The position numbers and the translations under genes were made by a program. From NCBI RefSeq assembly GCF_016765695.1, contig NZ_JAETGO010000022.1, positions 1 through 45,253 of the forward strand: a stretch of DNA of 45,253 nt, given 5' to 3'. The notes under the pieces were generated by a model that had not been told where the DNA came from, made no database searches, and saw only the letters and a program-made list of their open reading frames with translations. Shown here one piece after another: positions 25,385-34,821 of this stretch. The stretch comes from Sporosalibacterium faouarense (GTDB taxonomy: Bacteria; Bacillota; Clostridia; Tissierellales; VENL01). The number at the start of each line of letters is the position of its first letter. Position 1 is the stretch's first letter.

Positions 25385-25564
25385 TTAAAGCTTACCTTTA
25401 ATATGCTTTCTCATTTGTTCCAAAGGGACACTGTATAGGATTGTCCAATTTAAACAATTGTCGCAAAAACCAATTATATAAACCTTATCATCTTTAATTC
25501 TAATTTTTCTTCTATCCTCTCTATCCTTGATCTCAAATCCACAAAATTTACATCTCCAATTCAT
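25385..25564 (-). CDS. small zinc-ribbon-like protein
   Basis: A 59-residue protein not reached by usual 60-residue cut-offs. It starts MNWRCKFCGFEIKDRED and has two CxxC pairs, CKFC at residues 5-8 and CDNC at residues 34-37, so it should bind zinc as a rubredoxin- or zinc-ribbon-like fold. The ATG lies within a couple of bases of the stop codon of the DUF523 gene, and an AAGGAAG site sits inside the end of that gene, so translation is coupled. The gene ends with AAGCTTTAA. It has no recognised family or partner. Confidence 0.82.
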   Translation of the reverse strand: MNWRCKFCGFEIKDREDRRKIRIKDDKVYIIGFCDNCLNWTILYSVPLEQMRKHIKGKL

Positions 25565-25565
25565 A

Positions 25566-26042
25566 TTAATCTTCCTTTTTATCAGTAGATTTTATACTTT
25601 TAAGTAATTCATCTGGTAGATTTTCTTCAGAATAGATCTTTATCCCTTTTTTATGAAGCAGTTCAGCTGCTAAGCCATTTCCTTTTACTTTATTACCTGA
25701 AAAGGATCCATCATAAATTTTACCAAAACCACATGAAGGGCTTCTTGCTTTTAATATAGCTGTATTTACTCCTGCTATCTCTGCAATTCTTAGAGTTTCT
25801 TGAGCCCCTTTTAAAAAGCTTTTAGTTACATCTTGTCCTTTATTATTAAGTACCCTACTACTGCCATCTTTACACTTAATAATTTCTGCTGGGTTTCTGG
25901 GAGTAGTTAATCCACCCAATTGCTCTGGACAAACCAAAATAGCTTTTCCTACTTTAACTAGTTCTTCTATTTCTTCTATTAAATTATCTTTACCATCATA
26001 CCTACAGCTTACTCCTGCAAGACATGCACTAACAATATACAT
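25566..26042 (-). CDS. DUF523 domain protein
   Basis: A 158-residue cytoplasmic protein of the DUF523 family, often with conserved cysteines. The characteristic N-terminus MYIVSACLAGVSCRYDGKDN and the later LGGLTTPRNPAEI and ARSPSCGFGKIYDG segments are all present. The three conserved Cys (7, 13 and the one in SPSCGFG) probably bind metal or take part in redox. Function is unknown. It is 13 bases downstream of mutS2 and overlaps translation signals with the small zinc-ribbon gene. Confidence 0.88.
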   Translation of the reverse strand: MYIVSACLAGVSCRYDGKDNLIEEIEELVKVGKAILVCPEQLGGLTTPRNPAEIIKCKDGSSRVLNNKGQDVTKSFLKGAQETLRIAEIAGVNTAILKARSPSCGFGKIYDGSFSGNKVKGNGLAAELLHKKGIKIYSEENLPDELLKSIKSTDKKED

Positions 26043-26054
26043 TAAATCACCTAC

Positions 26055-28433
26055 TTATTTAATCTCAACTACTGTTACTCCAGTTCCTCCCTCACCATGC
26101 TTACCAAGTCTATAAGACTTAACATGTCTATGGGTTTTTAATAACTGCTTAATGCCTTCCCTTAACACACCAGTTCCCTTACCATGTATAATATATACTT
26201 GACCTAATCCAGCAATATAAACATCATCTAAGAACTTATCCACATCTAGAATTGCCTCTTCTAAGTTTTTTCCTCTAAGGTCTATTTCATTCTTGATAGA
26301 TTTAGACTTAGCTCTAATCATAGTCTTTGTTTTAGCTGATGTTGCTGACTGACTATTATCCTTAGCCTTTTCAACAGTAGATATATGGGCATTTACTTTC
26401 ATAATTCCTACTTGTACCACTAGATTACCGTCTGAGTCAGGCGGATTAATAACTGTGCCAACTTGATTCAAGTTTATAAGCTTTACAGTTTCTCCTTCTT
26501 TGACATTCTTAGGAGGTTTTTTACTCTTCTTAGAAAGAACATTTTCAACTAAATCTCCTTCAATATCATCTAACTTAGTCTTTAATTTATCCTTTGCCTC
26601 TTGTAGCTTCTTTCTCCTATCTTTTTCAATCTCAGATGAAATATTTTTAATTTCATCAACTATATACTCTGCTTCTGCCTTTGCTTCCTTTACTATTTTT
26701 CTTGCTTCACTCTTTGCTTCCCTAATAAGTCTTTGCTTCATTGCATCAATCTTTTCTTTTTCCTTATCAAGGTTAGCCTTTAATTTATTTACCTCTTCCT
26801 TTAATCTTTCAGATTCTTCTCTGTTTTCTTCACTTATTCTTCTATCCTTTTCAATACTAGCTAATACATCTTCAAATTCTACATTTTCTTTAGATAATAG
26901 TTCCTTTGCATCATTAATTATGAAGTCTTGAAGTCCCAATCTCATAGATATTTCAAAAGCATTTGATTTACCAGGAACTCCTATTAAAAGCTTATATGTT
27001 GGACTTAAAGTTTCAACATCGAATTCAACCGATGCATTTTCTATTCCTTCAGTAGTTAATGCATAAATCTTAAGCTCGCTATAGTGAGTTGTAGCAATAG
27101 TCCTTATTTTCTTACCATGAAGATAATTAAGAATAGCCATTGCTAGTGCAGCACCCTCTGTTGGATCAGTACCTGCTCCCAACTCATCAAAAAGCACTAA
27201 ACTATTTTCATCAACATTTTTCAATATCTCAACTATATTAGTCATATGAGATGAAAAAGTACTTAAACTCTGCTCTATACTTTGTTCATCCCCAATATCT
27301 GCAAATAAATTATCAAAGACTGCCATTTGTGTACCATATTCAGCTGGAACTTGTAGTCCTGCTTGAGCCATTAATGTAAATAAACCAACAGTCTTTAAAG
27401 TTACTGTTTTACCACCAGTGTTCGGTCCTGTTATCATTAGAGTGGTAAAGTCTTCACCAATATGAATATTAGTTGGTACTACTTCTTTTTCTTTCAATAA
27501 TGGATGGCGTCCTGCTTTTATTTTTATATAGCCACTATCATTTAATAATGGTTTTGTTCCATTCATTTCTAGTGAAAGCTTAGCCTTGGCAAATACAAAG
27601 TCTAAATGAGAGAGCTGCTTCTGATTTTCTCTGATTCCATGACCTTCGACAGCTACCATCTCTGTCAACTCTGCTAAAATTCTCTCAATTTCAGCCTTTT
27701 CCTTTAGCTTTAACTCTTTTAAGTCATTGTTTAACTCAACAATTGCCATAGGTTCAATAAACAGTGTAGCTCCACTAGAAGATTGATCGTGTACTAATCC
27801 TGGGAAATTAGGTTTATACTCTTGTTTGACTGGAACAACAAACCTATCCTCCCTGATAGTTATAAGTGCATCTTGAAGGTATTTTCTATTAGTAGACGAA
27901 TTTATAATAGAATTTAATTTATTTCTTATAGCACTATTTTTAGAATGAATCTGTCTCCTGATATTTTTAAGTGTAGTGCTTGCATTATCAGAGATTTCTT
28001 CTTCACTTATTATAGCATTGAATATGCTCTCCTCTATATCCTTATAAGAATTCAAACTTAATATAACATCTTGTAGTATTTCATACTTTGAATCTTTATC
28101 TTGTTTATCTTGTTTTATAAAGCTTCTTAATCTTCTTGCTGCTCTTAACGTATCGGCAATCCTTAATAAGTTTCCAGGCATAAGCGATGACCCTATTTCA
28201 GCCCTTTTCACTTCACTCAGTACATCATGGATTCCACCTAGTGGTGGTCTTCCTCTTCTAATAATGATATTTACTGCTTCATGAGTTTCTTTTTGAATAT
28301 ATTCAACCTCTTTAATTTCTGTACTTGGCATAAGTTTTTCTGCTACCTGCTTTCCTAGCTGAGATTCAGCCTTTTCTACGAGCATTCTCTTTATCTTGTC
28401 ATACTCAAGTACCCTTAAGGTTTTTGAATTCAT
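26055..28433 (-). CDS. mutS2: MutS2 ATPase/endonuclease
   Basis: A 792-residue homolog of the MutS2 family, which suppresses recombination or clears collided ribosomes (RqcU). The N-terminal core includes SSGATLFIEP near 219. The ATPase has Walker A GPNTGGKT at 336-343 and Walker B LVLFDELGAGTD near 415. A coiled-coil spans about 520-635 (EEVNKLKANLDKEKEKI), and the C-terminal Smr nuclease domain runs from about 715 to 792 with EIDLRGKNLEEA and HGKGTGVLREG. All usual domains are present. The start follows GGAGGG. It lies 39 bases downstream of the U32 gene. Confidence 0.95.
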   Translation of the reverse strand: MNSKTLRVLEYDKIKRMLVEKAESQLGKQVAEKLMPSTEIKEVEYIQKETHEAVNIIIRRGRPPLGGIHDVLSEVKRAEIGSSLMPGNLLRIADTLRAARRLRSFIKQDKQDKDSKYEILQDVILSLNSYKDIEESIFNAIISEEEISDNASTTLKNIRRQIHSKNSAIRNKLNSIINSSTNRKYLQDALITIREDRFVVPVKQEYKPNFPGLVHDQSSSGATLFIEPMAIVELNNDLKELKLKEKAEIERILAELTEMVAVEGHGIRENQKQLSHLDFVFAKAKLSLEMNGTKPLLNDSGYIKIKAGRHPLLKEKEVVPTNIHIGEDFTTLMITGPNTGGKTVTLKTVGLFTLMAQAGLQVPAEYGTQMAVFDNLFADIGDEQSIEQSLSTFSSHMTNIVEILKNVDENSLVLFDELGAGTDPTEGAALAMAILNYLHGKKIRTIATTHYSELKIYALTTEGIENASVEFDVETLSPTYKLLIGVPGKSNAFEISMRLGLQDFIINDAKELLSKENVEFEDVLASIEKDRRISEENREESERLKEEVNKLKANLDKEKEKIDAMKQRLIREAKSEARKIVKEAKAEAEYIVDEIKNISSEIEKDRRKKLQEAKDKLKTKLDDIEGDLVENVLSKKSKKPPKNVKEGETVKLINLNQVGTVINPPDSDGNLVVQVGIMKVNAHISTVEKAKDNSQSATSAKTKTMIRAKSKSIKNEIDLRGKNLEEAILDVDKFLDDVYIAGLGQVYIIHGKGTGVLREGIKQLLKTHRHVKSYRLGKHGEGGTGVTVVEIK

Positions 28434-28471
28434 ATAATTCCCTCCTAAAAACTTTCTGTCCCATATATTTG

Positions 28472-30958
28472 TTATAAAACCCCTCTAAAATAGTGCCCTT
28501 TAGTTATTCCATTTGCTAAATTAGATTTGTATTTATTAACAAATTCCTTTGCTTCTTTAATAGATATATGGCCCTTGCTAAAATCGTAATATATATTCTG
28601 TATCTCAGGTATTTCTTCATTTTCAAAAGTAAAATCTAATCGTAATAAGCTTGCGCCATTCTCATAAATCTCTTTCAAATGCTCCACAACCATTATTGGT
28701 TGACTGTTGTATATTATACTAGTTTCTCCTGTTCTCTCCGCTCTAAATATGATTCCTTTTCTATCCTTTAATCCGAAGCCTTGTGCAAAGTTACATTTTT
28801 CACAATCTCCCTTTAAATCACATTTCTTAGCAATTGAAAATGGACAGTGCTTCATTATCATTAATGGTAGATAACCATATACCAAAGCTTCACTTTCCAT
28901 TATATCATAGGAGCATATTTCCTTTAACTGTTCCATTCTAAGTTCTGGTGATAAGGTACCACTATTCATTCCATATTCTCTAAACATCTTTAAAGTTGAT
29001 GTGTTAAAAATATTCAATCCAATATCACCATGAATTTTTTTATTAAAATTATCTCTAACATATTTCAATACTCCTAAATTTCCAACCTTAAATCCATCAA
29101 TAAGATGAATATCAATATTACTTATTTTATTATTAATAGTTTCAAAATCTTTATTACTAATAATCCTGTCTAAATCTAAATAAACTTCCTTATCATATTC
29201 CTTTACTGATTTAATAATACTATTTAAATTATCCATTAAAGGCAAGTATATTCTATCTAGCTTCCCCATATCAAGATTCTTAAACTGCTCAAATCTACTT
29301 ATACTCACACTTATTTTTTTAGATCTATTACTTCCATTTTTAATCACATCAGACGAATAGTCGAATAATTTGTCTACTCTATCATGCAAGTCACTAATTT
29401 TAATAGTCCTTCTATTGTTAATTTTTTCTCTTTTCTTAATTAAAAGCTCTACTGCCTTTCTTCTGAGTTTATTTAGTACACTGATTGAAACCATAGCATC
29501 ATTATCTAATTTAATATCAATCTTATCTAGTATAAAGGGAGTATTTCCTAACTTAGACATCTGCTCATTAATTTTCTCATAGCTTAAAGATACTTTTCTA
29601 GCTTTCTCTACTAATTCTTCACTTTCAATATTGATATGATTTTTAGAATCTCCAATATATAGCTTAATAGGCTTACCGATAGTGACATCAATAGCCATAA
29701 ATATTGGGATATTAATTTTGTTTTCTCTATTATTATAAGTTTTCTGAGCCCTTTCTAATAGCTCTGTATCTGATGTTTTATAAACCTTTAATTTTGAACT
29801 GATACCATTAATTTTATTAATAGCAATAGTTTCTCCTGCAAGACCTTGATTTACTAAAGCTGTTCTTTTATATATTTTATTAAGTATTAGTCCTTCATTC
29901 TTACCATTTAAGGTATGAATCTCTATTCCATCACCTTGTCTTACATTGTCCTTAAGAGATATGTAGGTATACTTTTTATCAGATTTTATTACATCGCCTA
30001 TATATATGCCTCTATTATTAGGTTTATCATAGGAGATATAGCTTTCGCCCTTCTCATCCATTATAAATCCTTTAGTAAATCCCCTATTAAATATCTGTAG
30101 TATGTCTTTTTTATCCTTTTCAGTTACTCCACTATTATCCTTACCTACCATTATACTTTCTAAAGCCTTTTTATAGCTACTTACAATTACCGCAACATAT
30201 TCTGGTCGCTTCATTCTTCCTTCAATCTTTAATGAAGTTAGTCCACTATCAATAATTTGCTCTAAATAACCAATAGTATTTAAATCCTTTGGACTTAATA
30301 AATATTTCTCACTGAATTTTTCGTTTATGGGTTTACCATTATGAAATTTAACAGCAGTATATGCCATCCTACATGGTTGAGCACATCTTCCCCTATTGCC
30401 GCTTCTTCCACCGATGATACTGCTCATTAAACATTGCCCCGAATAAGAAATACATAAAGCACCATGAACAAAACCCTCAAGTTCAAGATCAGTTTTTTCA
30501 TCTATATCCTTTATTTCTTCAACAGATAATTCCCTAGCTAAGACTACTCTTTGGAAGTCTATATCCTCAAGGAATTTTACTCCCATATAATTATTAATAG
30601 TCATTTGGGTACTTGAGTGGATTTCAAAATCGGGTAATAGCTCTTTTATAATCCTTACTAATCCAACATCTTGCACTATTAAGGCGTCAACATCTATATT
30701 ATATAAAAATAGAATATAATCTATTACTTTCTTTAATTCATTATCAGATAACAATATATTCACTGTTACATAAACTCTAACATTTTTACTATGAGCATAC
30801 CTAACTCCTTCTTCTAGCTGTTTATTATCAAAATTGGATGCATATTGTCTAGCATTGAAGAGTTTACCTCCTAAATATACAGCATTGGCCCCATTTTCGA
30901 CAGCTGCATGTAAAGCCTCTATACTGCCAACTGGAGCTAATATTTCTATATTATTCAT
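28472..30958 (-). CDS. U32 family peptidase-like protein with DUF3656 domain
   Basis: A large member (828 residues) of the family that includes TrhP/YegQ (tRNA 5-hydroxyuridine) and RlhA (23S rRNA hydroxylation). The N-terminal barrel carries ILAPVGSIEALHAAVENGA and the conserved iron-sulfur cysteines Cys169, Cys176, Cys192 and Cys196 (GRCAQPC). The middle (about 385-500) is the collagenase-like DUF3656 domain. A C-terminal second U32-like half contains CPFSIAKKC and CEKCNFAQG. It is more likely a tRNA or rRNA hydroxylase than a protease, judging by these relatives. Start follows AAGGAGATG. Confidence 0.88.
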   Translation of the reverse strand: MNNIEILAPVGSIEALHAAVENGANAVYLGGKLFNARQYASNFDNKQLEEGVRYAHSKNVRVYVTVNILLSDNELKKVIDYILFLYNIDVDALIVQDVGLVRIIKELLPDFEIHSSTQMTINNYMGVKFLEDIDFQRVVLARELSVEEIKDIDEKTDLELEGFVHGALCISYSGQCLMSSIIGGRSGNRGRCAQPCRMAYTAVKFHNGKPINEKFSEKYLLSPKDLNTIGYLEQIIDSGLTSLKIEGRMKRPEYVAVIVSSYKKALESIMVGKDNSGVTEKDKKDILQIFNRGFTKGFIMDEKGESYISYDKPNNRGIYIGDVIKSDKKYTYISLKDNVRQGDGIEIHTLNGKNEGLILNKIYKRTALVNQGLAGETIAINKINGISSKLKVYKTSDTELLERAQKTYNNRENKINIPIFMAIDVTIGKPIKLYIGDSKNHINIESEELVEKARKVSLSYEKINEQMSKLGNTPFILDKIDIKLDNDAMVSISVLNKLRRKAVELLIKKREKINNRRTIKISDLHDRVDKLFDYSSDVIKNGSNRSKKISVSISRFEQFKNLDMGKLDRIYLPLMDNLNSIIKSVKEYDKEVYLDLDRIISNKDFETINNKISNIDIHLIDGFKVGNLGVLKYVRDNFNKKIHGDIGLNIFNTSTLKMFREYGMNSGTLSPELRMEQLKEICSYDIMESEALVYGYLPLMIMKHCPFSIAKKCDLKGDCEKCNFAQGFGLKDRKGIIFRAERTGETSIIYNSQPIMVVEHLKEIYENGASLLRLDFTFENEEIPEIQNIYYDFSKGHISIKEAKEFVNKYKSNLANGITKGHYFRGVL

Positions 30959-30975
30959 AATTACATCTCCTTAGT

Positions 30976-31004
30976 CAAAAAATAAAAGAGTAGAAAACTA
31001 CTCT
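30976..31004 (-). terminator. hairpin between zapA and the U32 gene
   Basis: GAGTAG (30988-30993) pairs with CTACTC (30998-31003) over a four-base loop and is followed on the minus strand by TTTTATTTTTTG. It may end the zapA transcript or attenuate entry into the U32 gene, whose start is 18 bases on. Confidence 0.6.
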
Positions 31005-31088
31005 CTACTTTAAGCTTCTCATACCAATATATTATTGTTAAGATACCTATTCAAGTTAGCCTTATAATAATAATCTTTCTATTTATGT

Positions 31089-31661
31089 CTATTTTATTCC
31101 TTTTTTAGTATTTGTTGTCTCTTCTTCATCAAGGGTTCTCAAAAACTCATCAAGCTCTTTTTTAGTCTGAACTAATTCTAGTTGGTTTTCAAAAAGCTTA
31201 TTCTGAAGCTCACTGATTATTTTCTCTGATTTCTCTATCTCTTCTTCCTTAATATCCAAAGCTTGTTCATATTTTTTTAACTTTTTATTCTTTATTTCTA
31301 GTTCTTTTCGTAGCTCTTGAAGCTCACTTTCATATTCTGCACAGGTACTAGTTATCTCAGCCTTTTCTTCTTGAAAACTCTGAGCATACACCCTTAATTC
31401 TTCTAATTCTTCCAAGGGCTCCTTTACACTTTCCTTTAATTCAGTCAACTCTACATGAGCATTGTAAAATTTATCAGCTATATTAAATGCAGCCAAGGTA
31501 GCAGCCATTGATTGACTTAGCTTTTTATTTTTTAATTGAGTCCCTTGTATTTCCTCATCAACAAAATCGGCTATATGTCGAATATACTCCTCTGATTCTT
31601 CACCAATAACAGTAATTTCTTGACCATTTATTTTAACTACAACCTTCTTGCGCTCTGTCAT
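31089..31661 (-). CDS. zapA: cell division protein ZapA
   Basis: A 190-residue cytoplasmic FtsZ-associated protein that cross-links FtsZ filaments. The N-terminal ZapA domain (about 1-75) has the family pattern VVVKINGQEITVIGEESEEY and AATLAAFNIADKFYN. A long charged coiled-coil fills about 80-185 (EEKAEITSTCAEYESELQEL). It is longer than E. coli ZapA, as typical for Firmicutes. In this block zapA usually precedes the U32 and mutS2 genes, as seen here. The start follows AAAGGAGAGG. Confidence 0.9.
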   Translation of the reverse strand: MTERKKVVVKINGQEITVIGEESEEYIRHIADFVDEEIQGTQLKNKKLSQSMAATLAAFNIADKFYNAHVELTELKESVKEPLEELEELRVYAQSFQEEKAEITSTCAEYESELQELRKELEIKNKKLKKYEQALDIKEEEIEKSEKIISELQNKLFENQLELVQTKKELDEFLRTLDEEETTNTKKGIK

Positions 31662-31995
31662 AGATAATCCTCTCCTTTAAATCTATAACTATCCATTTTA
31701 TACAATTTTAATCAAATTTATTTTTAAAACGTTTTTTCATGACCTACTATATACTATTTCGCTTTATTTCAAGTATTTCCTTCCAACTACAAAGAAAATT
31801 TATAGTTCAATAATTATTTTATCAGATAAAAAAATAATTTGAAAGGTATTATTTGGGAATGCTATTATTTTTATTTTATTCATTTTTAATAAATACACTA
31901 GACTGACAGCTTATGGAATTATATGTATATTTCATGTTTTTCTATTGGTTTGGTAATATTTTCATATTATAATAATAATATAAGGGGGAGTTTAG
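31662..31995. other. divergent intergenic region between zapA and a lipoprotein gene
   Basis: These 334 AT-rich bases separate zapA (minus) from the plus-strand gene at 31996. A partly self-complementary A/T stretch lies at about 31811-31845 (AATTATTTTATC against GATAAAAAAATAATT). Apart from a plus-strand promoter at 31945-31973 I see no gene, RNA or conserved motif. Confidence 0.5.
31945..31973 (+). promoter_or_regulatory. promoter of the plus-strand lipoprotein gene
   Basis: TTGGTT (31945-31950) is followed after 17 bases by a perfect TATAAT (31968-31973), 22 bases before the ATG, with GGGGGAG as ribosome binding site. Confidence 0.65.
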
Positions 31996-32535
31996 ATGAA
32001 TAAAAAGCTTATTTTACTTGGCATCTTAATTATTTTACTAATGGCTATCTCTTTTACAGGTTGTACAGCTAAGAAAGCTGAATATGCTAAGGACCTAGAA
32101 GAGCTAACACCTCAGCAATATCACTCCAAGGAAATCTCTGAATTCATAAAAGAAAAAGAAAAGATTTATACAGCAATTATGATTTTTAATTACATCACTA
32201 TAGGTTTTGCTTTTGGTTTAGTAATAAAATACCTATTAATAGATAATGAATTGGAATCTCAGTACAGACTGTCAATAGTCTTAGTTAATTCTTTAGCAAT
32301 TGTAGCAACGGTGGTTTCCTTCGATTCAGTACAGTTTGCATCATTCTTTGTAAACAAATATGGTCAGATACCCTATCCTACTTTCAATATATTGATATTT
32401 GAATTAATAGCTGGAATTATAATAGTATTTTCAATATGGTTAATCAAGTATATGAAGAAAAAAACTGAAGAACATTCAAAAAATCTGAAATTACATTCAG
32501 ATGATGAGAATTGGGAAGCATGGTGGAATAAGTAA
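31996..32535 (+). CDS. lipoprotein-like membrane protein, unknown
   Basis: A 179-residue protein with a lipobox SFTGC at Cys23 after a hydrophobic signal peptide. After an acidic region come three further hydrophobic segments at about 56-72, 85-105 and 125-150, then a charged C-terminus with EHSKNLKLHSDDENWEAWWNK. A signal-peptidase-II lipobox with several membrane helices is uncommon, so the Cys may be incidental. No family recognised. It is convergent with a small membrane protein gene across a shared terminator. Confidence 0.72.
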   Translation: MNKKLILLGILIILLMAISFTGCTAKKAEYAKDLEELTPQQYHSKEISEFIKEKEKIYTAIMIFNYITIGFAFGLVIKYLLIDNELESQYRLSIVLVNSLAIVATVVSFDSVQFASFFVNKYGQIPYPTFNILIFELIAGIIIVFSIWLIKYMKKKTEEHSKNLKLHSDDENWEAWWNK

Positions 32536-32565
32536 CGAATCTCAAATTATCATAAAATTTTTATT

Positions 32566-32597
32566 AGTAATGGCGTCATATAAATGACGCCATTACT
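32566..32597. terminator. bidirectional terminator
   Basis: AGTAATGGCGTCAT (32566-32579) pairs perfectly with ATGACGCCATTACT (32584-32597), a 14-base stem with a 4-base loop. It lies between a plus-strand gene ending at 32535 and a minus-strand gene ending at 32615. The plus side has TTGCTTTCTATTTT. Confidence 0.85.
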
Positions 32598-32614
32598 TTG
32601 CTTTCTATTTTCTT

Positions 32615-32875
32615 TTATTTTATCTTTTCTAATATTCTTAACTTGTCTTCTAATTCACTAGTCTTCTTTTTAAGCTTAAATATGCTATGTGCTGACCATA
32701 TTACATAGATAAATAAAGCGATTTTAACGATAAATTTTACTATGGTAATAATAGAGTTTGCTATATTAAAAGTTGGATCTGTATACCCACCTATAAACAA
32801 CATTGTTAATATAAATAAGCTTATAAGTATAGTTGAAATAAGAATAGGATACTCTTCAAGTATTGATTTTTTCAT
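32615..32875 (-). CDS. small membrane protein
   Basis: An 86-residue protein with two membrane segments (about 10-30 and 42-64) and a basic-acidic helix at the C-terminus (KLKKKTSELEDKLRILEKIK), probably in the cytoplasm and able to form a coiled-coil. Start ATG follows AGGAGG. It lies 12 bases after the DUF6199-like lipoprotein gene and probably shares its transcript. No family recognised. Confidence 0.7.
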   Translation of the reverse strand: MKKSILEEYPILISTILISLFILTMLFIGGYTDPTFNIANSIITIVKFIVKIALFIYVIWSAHSIFKLKKKTSELEDKLRILEKIK

Positions 32876-32887
32876 TTAAGACCTCCT

Positions 32888-33496
32888 TTAAAAACTAGTT
32901 ATAATAATTATTACAGAAAAAATTATCAATCCTATTCCTATTAATCTTGTAACTCCTAAATACAACTCACTTGGCTCAGCACTCTTAAACATCCATCCTT
33001 TAGATAAATGAAAGGAAAGTTGCGGAGCTATTATATTGATTAACCCTGCTATTATTAAAAATGGAACCCAAAATATACTGATAGAATCTTCATTTCTATT
33101 TTTATTATTACTGGTACTGAAGGTAGTATAAATGTCTTTCAAAATTTTATCCGTTTTTGCTGTTAACTCCATATTAGCATTAGCACTAATACCACTTTCA
33201 TGTACTGTGGCTTCATCTCCATTTGGAAATTTAACTTTTATAGCATTTCTATCTTTCTCTATTTCATAATATTCTTGTTTTGAAACTATCATTTTAAATT
33301 TATTTCTTGATGATTCACTTAAAACTATCTCAATAGTAGAGTCATCCTCTGCCCTATATAATTTACTATTATTATCCTGACTCTCTAAATCATAATATTT
33401 GTTATTAAAATATATCCAGTCAGTATTTTCCTTGCTTGAACAACCGGATAACAGTAAAATACTAATCAATAAAACTATACTAAATATTTTCTTCAA
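32888..33496 (-). CDS. DUF6199-like lipoprotein
   Basis: A 202-residue protein with signal peptide and lipobox (LLLSGC, Cys19). The region about 25-120 has no known pattern. A C-terminal hydrophobic tail (about 145-202) includes WMFKSAEPSELYLGVTRLIG, which resembles the short DUF6199-type membrane unit; this match is from memory of the family and is moderate. The start is TTG at 33496, the right distance from GGGGGAG; the in-frame GTG further upstream overlaps the ribosome binding site. It is followed by a small membrane protein. Confidence 0.65.
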   Translation of the reverse strand: MKKIFSIVLLISILLLSGCSSKENTDWIYFNNKYYDLESQDNNSKLYRAEDDSTIEIVLSESSRNKFKMIVSKQEYYEIEKDRNAIKVKFPNGDEATVHESGISANANMELTAKTDKILKDIYTTFSTSNNKNRNEDSISIFWVPFLIIAGLINIIAPQLSFHLSKGWMFKSAEPSELYLGVTRLIGIGLIIFSVIIIITSF

Positions 33497-33518
33497 TTTG
33501 TCTCCCCCCACATAGTCA

Positions 33519-33527
33519 ATTATAACA
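33519..33527 (-). promoter_or_regulatory. extended -10 promoter
   Basis: On the minus strand TGTTATAAT lies 23 bases before the TTG start of the DUF6199-like gene. The rest of the 310-base gap 33497-33806 is AT-rich, with one hairpin at 33718-33756. Confidence 0.5.
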
Positions 33528-33717
33528 AATAAAACATCCTTTTATTATTTGTGCTCAATTAACTATTTTTTGATTATTTATTAGTTCATTACATGATAAC
33601 ATTACTTTATCATCTCTTCAATCTTATCTATTCTCTTATTAAGTTTACAAGCTCTCCCTAATCTATATTAATAAATTCTTCACAAGCTGAAATTAACATA
33701 TTCCTTGTCAAAATAGT

Positions 33718-33756
33718 AAAGGAAACTGCAAATTGAAGATTTATGCAATTTCCTTT
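33718..33756 (-). terminator. hairpin after the 325-residue membrane protein gene
   Basis: AAAGGAAA (33718-33725) pairs with TTTCCTTT (33749-33756), and an inner TGCA/TGCA follows after one mismatch. It is 51 bases beyond the stop of the gene at 33807. The downstream minus-strand T tract is weak. Confidence 0.45.
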
Positions 33757-33806
33757 ATAAGTTTAATACTCTGTTCTACTACATCTCAAATCAACTACAA
33801 TATTGC

Positions 33807-34784
33807 TTAGTTTTTTTGTAATTCAGCAATGATTTTCTTTGTTAATTCATTAGAAATATGTGTTTTATATAGTAATGCTTCTTTAATCTCTCTATCGTAT
33901 ACATCTATTAAAGTAAGTCCATCCTCATAAAGATCAATAAAATATATGCGAAAAGATTCATTATTAGCAGTTTTAAGTTTTGAACCGTAGTCTAAGTAAA
34001 TAGAATAATGAGGATATCTATTGTCGTTTTTTATAGAATAGTCAAAATACTCGAATCCTCTTAGATTATCAAGTTTCTTGGCTTGTAATTCACTTACTAA
34101 TTGCATAATTAATTTTTCATCTTTTATTGTAACTTCTTTATCTTCTCTCAAGCTTTCAAGAATTTCACTAGTGTTATATGATTTATGCTCTTCAACTTTA
34201 TTTATAGTTATAGAATCAGGTGCCCCTAATCTACTTATATCCAATGTTTTATGCTCGACAAACAGTTTATTATTTGGAAATATAAACATAACAATGCTTA
34301 ATGCGAACATAAAAAGTGAGCCAGCAATTCTCCATCCTTTTTTGCCTTTTTTATTGTCTTTGATTATTTTTTTTATATTCTTATACTGTAAACAAATGAC
34401 AAAGACTGCAATTAATATGCTTACTATTTGATAATTTAAATGTAAAAACTCTTCTCCAGAATTAAATATTTCATAACTATTTATAAAAATAGCAACTAAC
34501 AATATAGAATAAACAATGATTTTTACGATTTCTTTAAATTCTACATGTTCACCTTTATTTGATTTTATAATTAACTTCACTAGAGGCTCAATAACCATAA
34601 ATACAAGGCTTGCTAAAAGCAAAGAATAAATTAAATAGTTAACTTGAGGTTGTATAAATGCAAAGTATAAGAAAGACATACCTAAAACTACTCCCAAAAT
34701 TATAGTAACCAGACTTTTAGATTTATCATTATCCTCGTTATTATTCAAATTAGTTTCTTTATTTTCTTCGTTGATATTAACCAC
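33807..34784 (-). CDS. multi-pass membrane protein with extracellular domain, unknown
   Basis: A 325-residue protein. The first 24 residues are charged and low complexity. Five hydrophobic segments at about 25-45, 48-72, 87-105, 118-135 and 150-170 are followed by a soluble domain of about 150 residues ending at the C-terminus. No family recognised. The start is uncertain: the listed GTG (34782-34784) has only AAAAGAG in front of it, and the AGAGGTGG site overlaps it. It lies 37 bases downstream of the APH-like gene, with no terminator seen between them. Confidence 0.65.
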   Translation of the reverse strand: MVNINEENKETNLNNNEDNDKSKSLVTIILGVVLGMSFLYFAFIQPQVNYLIYSLLLASLVFMVIEPLVKLIIKSNKGEHVEFKEIVKIIVYSILLVAIFINSYEIFNSGEEFLHLNYQIVSILIAVFVICLQYKNIKKIIKDNKKGKKGWRIAGSLFMFALSIVMFIFPNNKLFVEHKTLDISRLGAPDSITINKVEEHKSYNTSEILESLREDKEVTIKDEKLIMQLVSELQAKKLDNLRGFEYFDYSIKNDNRYPHYSIYLDYGSKLKTANNESFRIYFIDLYEDGLTLIDVYDREIKEALLYKTHISNELTKKIIAELQKN

Positions 34785-34821
34785 CTCTTTTCATTCTATC
34801 TCATATTAATATAAATGTGGT

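Noticed and set aside
26500-26931. Plus-strand frame of 143 codons opposite mutS2
   Set aside because: It is Ser/Phe-rich, the mirror image of the charged coiled-coil of MutS2, so it is an antisense shadow.
31811-31845. A/T-only inverted repeat in the zapA/lipoprotein gap
   Set aside because: Its stem is almost free of G/C and has mismatches; it is not convincing as terminator or operator.
33602-33666. Short minus-strand frame ending in a lysine-rich helix similar in style to the C-terminus of the small membrane protein at 32615
   Set aside because: Only about 21 codons follow an in-frame stop; there is no start codon or ribosome binding site. It may be a worn remnant of a gene, but the evidence is too thin.
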